From Chloroflexota bacterium (GTDB lineage: Bacteria > Chloroflexota > UBA6077), in contig JAJYKO010000283.1 of assembly GCA_021788565.1 (NCBI GenBank), positions 1 to 7,059 on the forward strand: DNA of 7,059 nucleotides, written 5' to 3'. The notes beneath the pieces are model-generated. The model was not told the origin of the DNA, searched no databases, and worked only from the letters and a program-made list of their open reading frames with translations. Every line of letters begins with the position of its first letter. The stretch's first letter is position 1. Both the position numbers and the translations under genes were made by a program. Positions 5,839 through 7,059 of the stretch are shown here, in pieces.

Positions 5839-5944
5839 GTCTGTCACTCCCCTGCGAGGGCTCGGTGGCAGGTCGATCCGGCGAGGTCGCCGTGAAAGAC
5901 CGCCTCCGGGCATTAGGATCGATCCCAGATGGATCGGCATAGCG

Positions 5945-5973
5945 ATTGTAGCCCGGCGCCGGGACCGAATCAA
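5945..5973 (-). promoter_or_regulatory. Sigma-70-type promoter of rubrerythrin with palindromic spacer
   Basis: On the minus strand, TTGATT (5973-5968) and TACAAT (5950-5945) are separated by exactly 17 nt and match the -35 and -10 consensus at 4/6 and 5/6. The start of transcription would fall near 5938, giving a leader of about 100 nt. The spacer contains the perfect 12-bp palindrome CCCGGCGCCGGG (5952-5963). The predicted transcript begins almost directly with a hairpin, CGATCC/GGATCG (5920-5936). Confidence 0.6.
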
Positions 5974-6306
5974 CCGGCGACAGACGTCTCGTTGGAAGAT
6001 ACAGCCTGGACCTTGGACCCGGGGAGCGACCAGACCCCTTGGACAGCCTCGGACACCGCGCCATCGGGTACCAGCCGGCGATGCCGAGCAGGTCGCGGCG
6101 CCGTGGCCCCTGGGCCACTCTTTCGCCCTCGACGTAGATGAAGGGAATCGCGGATTGCTCGGCAGGGTCCATGCTGAATGACCTCCCCAGAGGCAGTTCA
6201 AGACCATCCAGTAAAGGAAATGGCGAAGAGATACCGGGGGGATGGCGCACTTCGTGCCGGATAAGCCGCTCCGTGGATCGAGACCACTACGTGGAGGAGG
6301 CCGAAG
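5974..6306. other. Intergenic region between divergent rubrerythrin and redoxin-like genes
   Basis: No confident gene is seen. On the minus strand an ATG at 6172 has a good GGGGAGG ribosome binding site (6182-6188, 9 nt gap), and its first 40 or so residues look protein-like (SAIPFIYVEGERVAQ), but the frame then becomes Arg/Pro/Ser-rich and runs on into rubrerythrin in another frame. It may be a decayed gene end or chance. I found no convincing plus-strand promoter for the redoxin-like gene, although it must lie here. The plus strand ends in the GGAGGAGG ribosome binding site (6293-6300) of that gene. Confidence 0.5.
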
Positions 6307-6801
6307 ATGACGCAGGTCGGCGAGAGAAAGCTCGAGATGGATAGGGTGGTACCAGGCTTTGCCCTGCCTTCTCTCGATGGAAAGCGAGTAGGCCCGGGAG
6401 ACTACAAGCAGAAGGTGAACCTGGTGATCGCCTATCTTGACCTGGCCAGGTGTGGGGGGTGCAAAGACTTTTTGCGGAACCTGGCGGACAACTATCACCT
6501 CTACAGAGCGGACGAGGCGGAGATTCTGGCCATCTGTCCGCAACCCGTCGACGAGCTGCAGGGTCAGGTGGGCGCGCTGGGACTGCCGTTTCCTGTGCTT
6601 TCCGACGTGAAGGGCGCAGTGCGAGCCGTCTACTTCAGCGGTGAGCCGGGGCAGCCGGTGGCCGGTGTCTTCATAACCGACCGTTGGGGTGCGCTGCGGG
6701 TTCAGATGATCTCACAGAACAGCGGCGATATTCCCGCACAGCAGGACATCCTCGACTGGCTGGACCTGATCGAGATGGAATGCTCGGAGTGCGGTACGTG
6801 A
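6307..6801 (+). CDS. Redoxin/peroxiredoxin-like thioredoxin-fold protein
   Basis: A 164-residue cytosolic protein with the AhpC/TSA-redoxin layout: an opening VVPGFALPSLDGKRVG strand-turn, the central strand VNLVIAYLDLARCGGC with a CxxC at C49-C52, LPFPVLSD (94-101), and GVFITDRWGALR (120-131), which resembles the cis-Pro-type region of the fold. It lacks the PxxxTxxC peroxidatic motif of true 2-Cys peroxiredoxins, so a thiol-disulfide reductase or atypical peroxidase is as likely. A second CxxC (C159-C162) lies at the extreme C-terminus. The ATG at 6307 has GGAGGAGG 6 nt upstream. It is divergent from rubrerythrin, suggesting a shared role in peroxide or disulfide stress, and convergent with the LysE-type gene, with 26 nt between stops. 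Confidence 0.83.
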   Translation: MTQVGERKLEMDRVVPGFALPSLDGKRVGPGDYKQKVNLVIAYLDLARCGGCKDFLRNLADNYHLYRADEAEILAICPQPVDELQGQVGALGLPFPVLSDVKGAVRAVYFSGEPGQPVAGVFITDRWGALRVQMISQNSGDIPAQQDILDWLDLIEMECSECGT

Positions 6802-6802
6802 T

Positions 6803-6850
6803 GGGGCCGGCCCCTGACCCCCGATCCCTATCCTCCGATGCCCATTCCCC
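6803..6850. repeat. Palindrome plus heptad array between convergent genes
   Basis: The perfect 12-bp palindrome GGGGCCGGCCCC (6803-6814) begins one base after the redoxin-like stop. TGACCCC, CGATCCC, TATCCTC, CGATGCC then run in 7-nt register (6815-6842) with a C-rich tail. The array covers the stop and last codons of the LysE-type gene. It may serve as a shared terminator region. Confidence 0.7.
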
Positions 6851-7059
6851 GTAGGGAGTTCACGCCGGAGACGAGGAAGTAAACACCCAGGCCGAGTAGG
6901 AAGACCCCGCAGACCACGAGGATCCACTTGTAGACGCGTGGAGTGAGCAGGTTGCGGCCGGCGGTGATGGTAGAGCCGACGGCGCTGAGCCAGCTGAGAT
7001 CCGCCAGAATGTGGCCGGCGTAGAAGACCGCGATTCCGAGGGGACCGTACTTGAGGGCC
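6828..7059 (-). CDS. LysE/RhtB-family amino-acid exporter, C-terminal part (5' end outside window)
   Basis: The last 76 residues of an integral membrane exporter of the LysE superfamily, which expels amino acids or similar metabolites using the proton gradient. The piece opens with a helix containing FYAGHILADLSWLSAVG, the family's conserved GH-x2-AD-x-xW pattern, then a short basic loop (TAGRNLLTPRVYKW) and a final helix ILVVCGVFLLGLGVYFLVSG, the usual last membrane segment. The transport specificity cannot be told. The extreme C-terminus (GMGIGG) and TAG stop are encoded by heptad-repeat DNA, so the original tail may have been altered. It is convergent with the redoxin-like gene; no functional link is evident. 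Confidence 0.88.
   Translation of the reverse strand, partial: ALKYGPLGIAVFYAGHILADLSWLSAVGSTITAGRNLLTPRVYKWILVVCGVFLLGLGVYFLVSGVNSLRGMGIGG

Noticed and set aside
5839..6543. Minus-strand extension of rubrerythrin to a 402-residue protein
   Set aside because: It would cover a good promoter, the leader and the antisense of the redoxin-like gene; rubrerythrin is full length from 5838 with a good ribosome binding site.
1..7059. tRNA or rRNA genes, or a phage or plasmid origin
   Set aside because: I saw no cloverleaf-like TTC-containing arms, rRNA motifs, replication genes or iterons on either strand.

Overview
This is a GC-rich (about 60% by eye) bacterial window with seven protein-coding genes, two of them cut by the window edges. 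There are no RNA genes and no CRISPR array. Dispersed GC-rich palindromic repeats, short heptad arrays, single-gene transcription units and a rubrerythrin suggest a free-living, repeat-rich bacterium, perhaps an uncultured Chloroflexota-type lineage. That placement is a guess, because the window holds no phylogenetic marker gene.

Layout: 1-1692 (+) is the 3' part of an MMPL/RND-type membrane transporter carrying a 57-codon in-frame insert made of dispersed repeats. After a hairpin comes a vapB-vapC toxin-antitoxin pair (1814-2496, +). A mosaic of palindromic repeats follows (about 2505-2811), including a roughly 167-bp imperfect inverted repeat. Next is a lipoprotein of the CrtC/AttH lipocalin-like family (about 2787-3905, +), whose start lies inside that repeat. 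Convergent to it is a two-module VOC (glyoxalase-like) protein (4026-4901, -). The 4902-5334 gap is almost wholly repeats. Rubrerythrin (5335-5838, -) has a readable sigma-70-type promoter and is divergent from a redoxin/peroxiredoxin-like protein (6307-6801, +). The window ends in the C-terminus of a LysE/RhtB-type exporter (6828-7059, -).

The genes do not form one pathway. The rubrerythrin and the redoxin-like protein plausibly make a divergent peroxide/oxidative-stress pair; VapBC is a self-contained addiction module; the others are single genes of general function.

No clearly new multi-gene system is visible. The most unusual content is the repeats. Arrays with a constant 7-nt period but changing sequence sit at or across the stop codons of five genes. 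In four of these the G-rich strand is the sense strand just past the stop, giving G3-5N3-type runs with G-quadruplex potential. Another heptad array lies inside the transporter reading frame.
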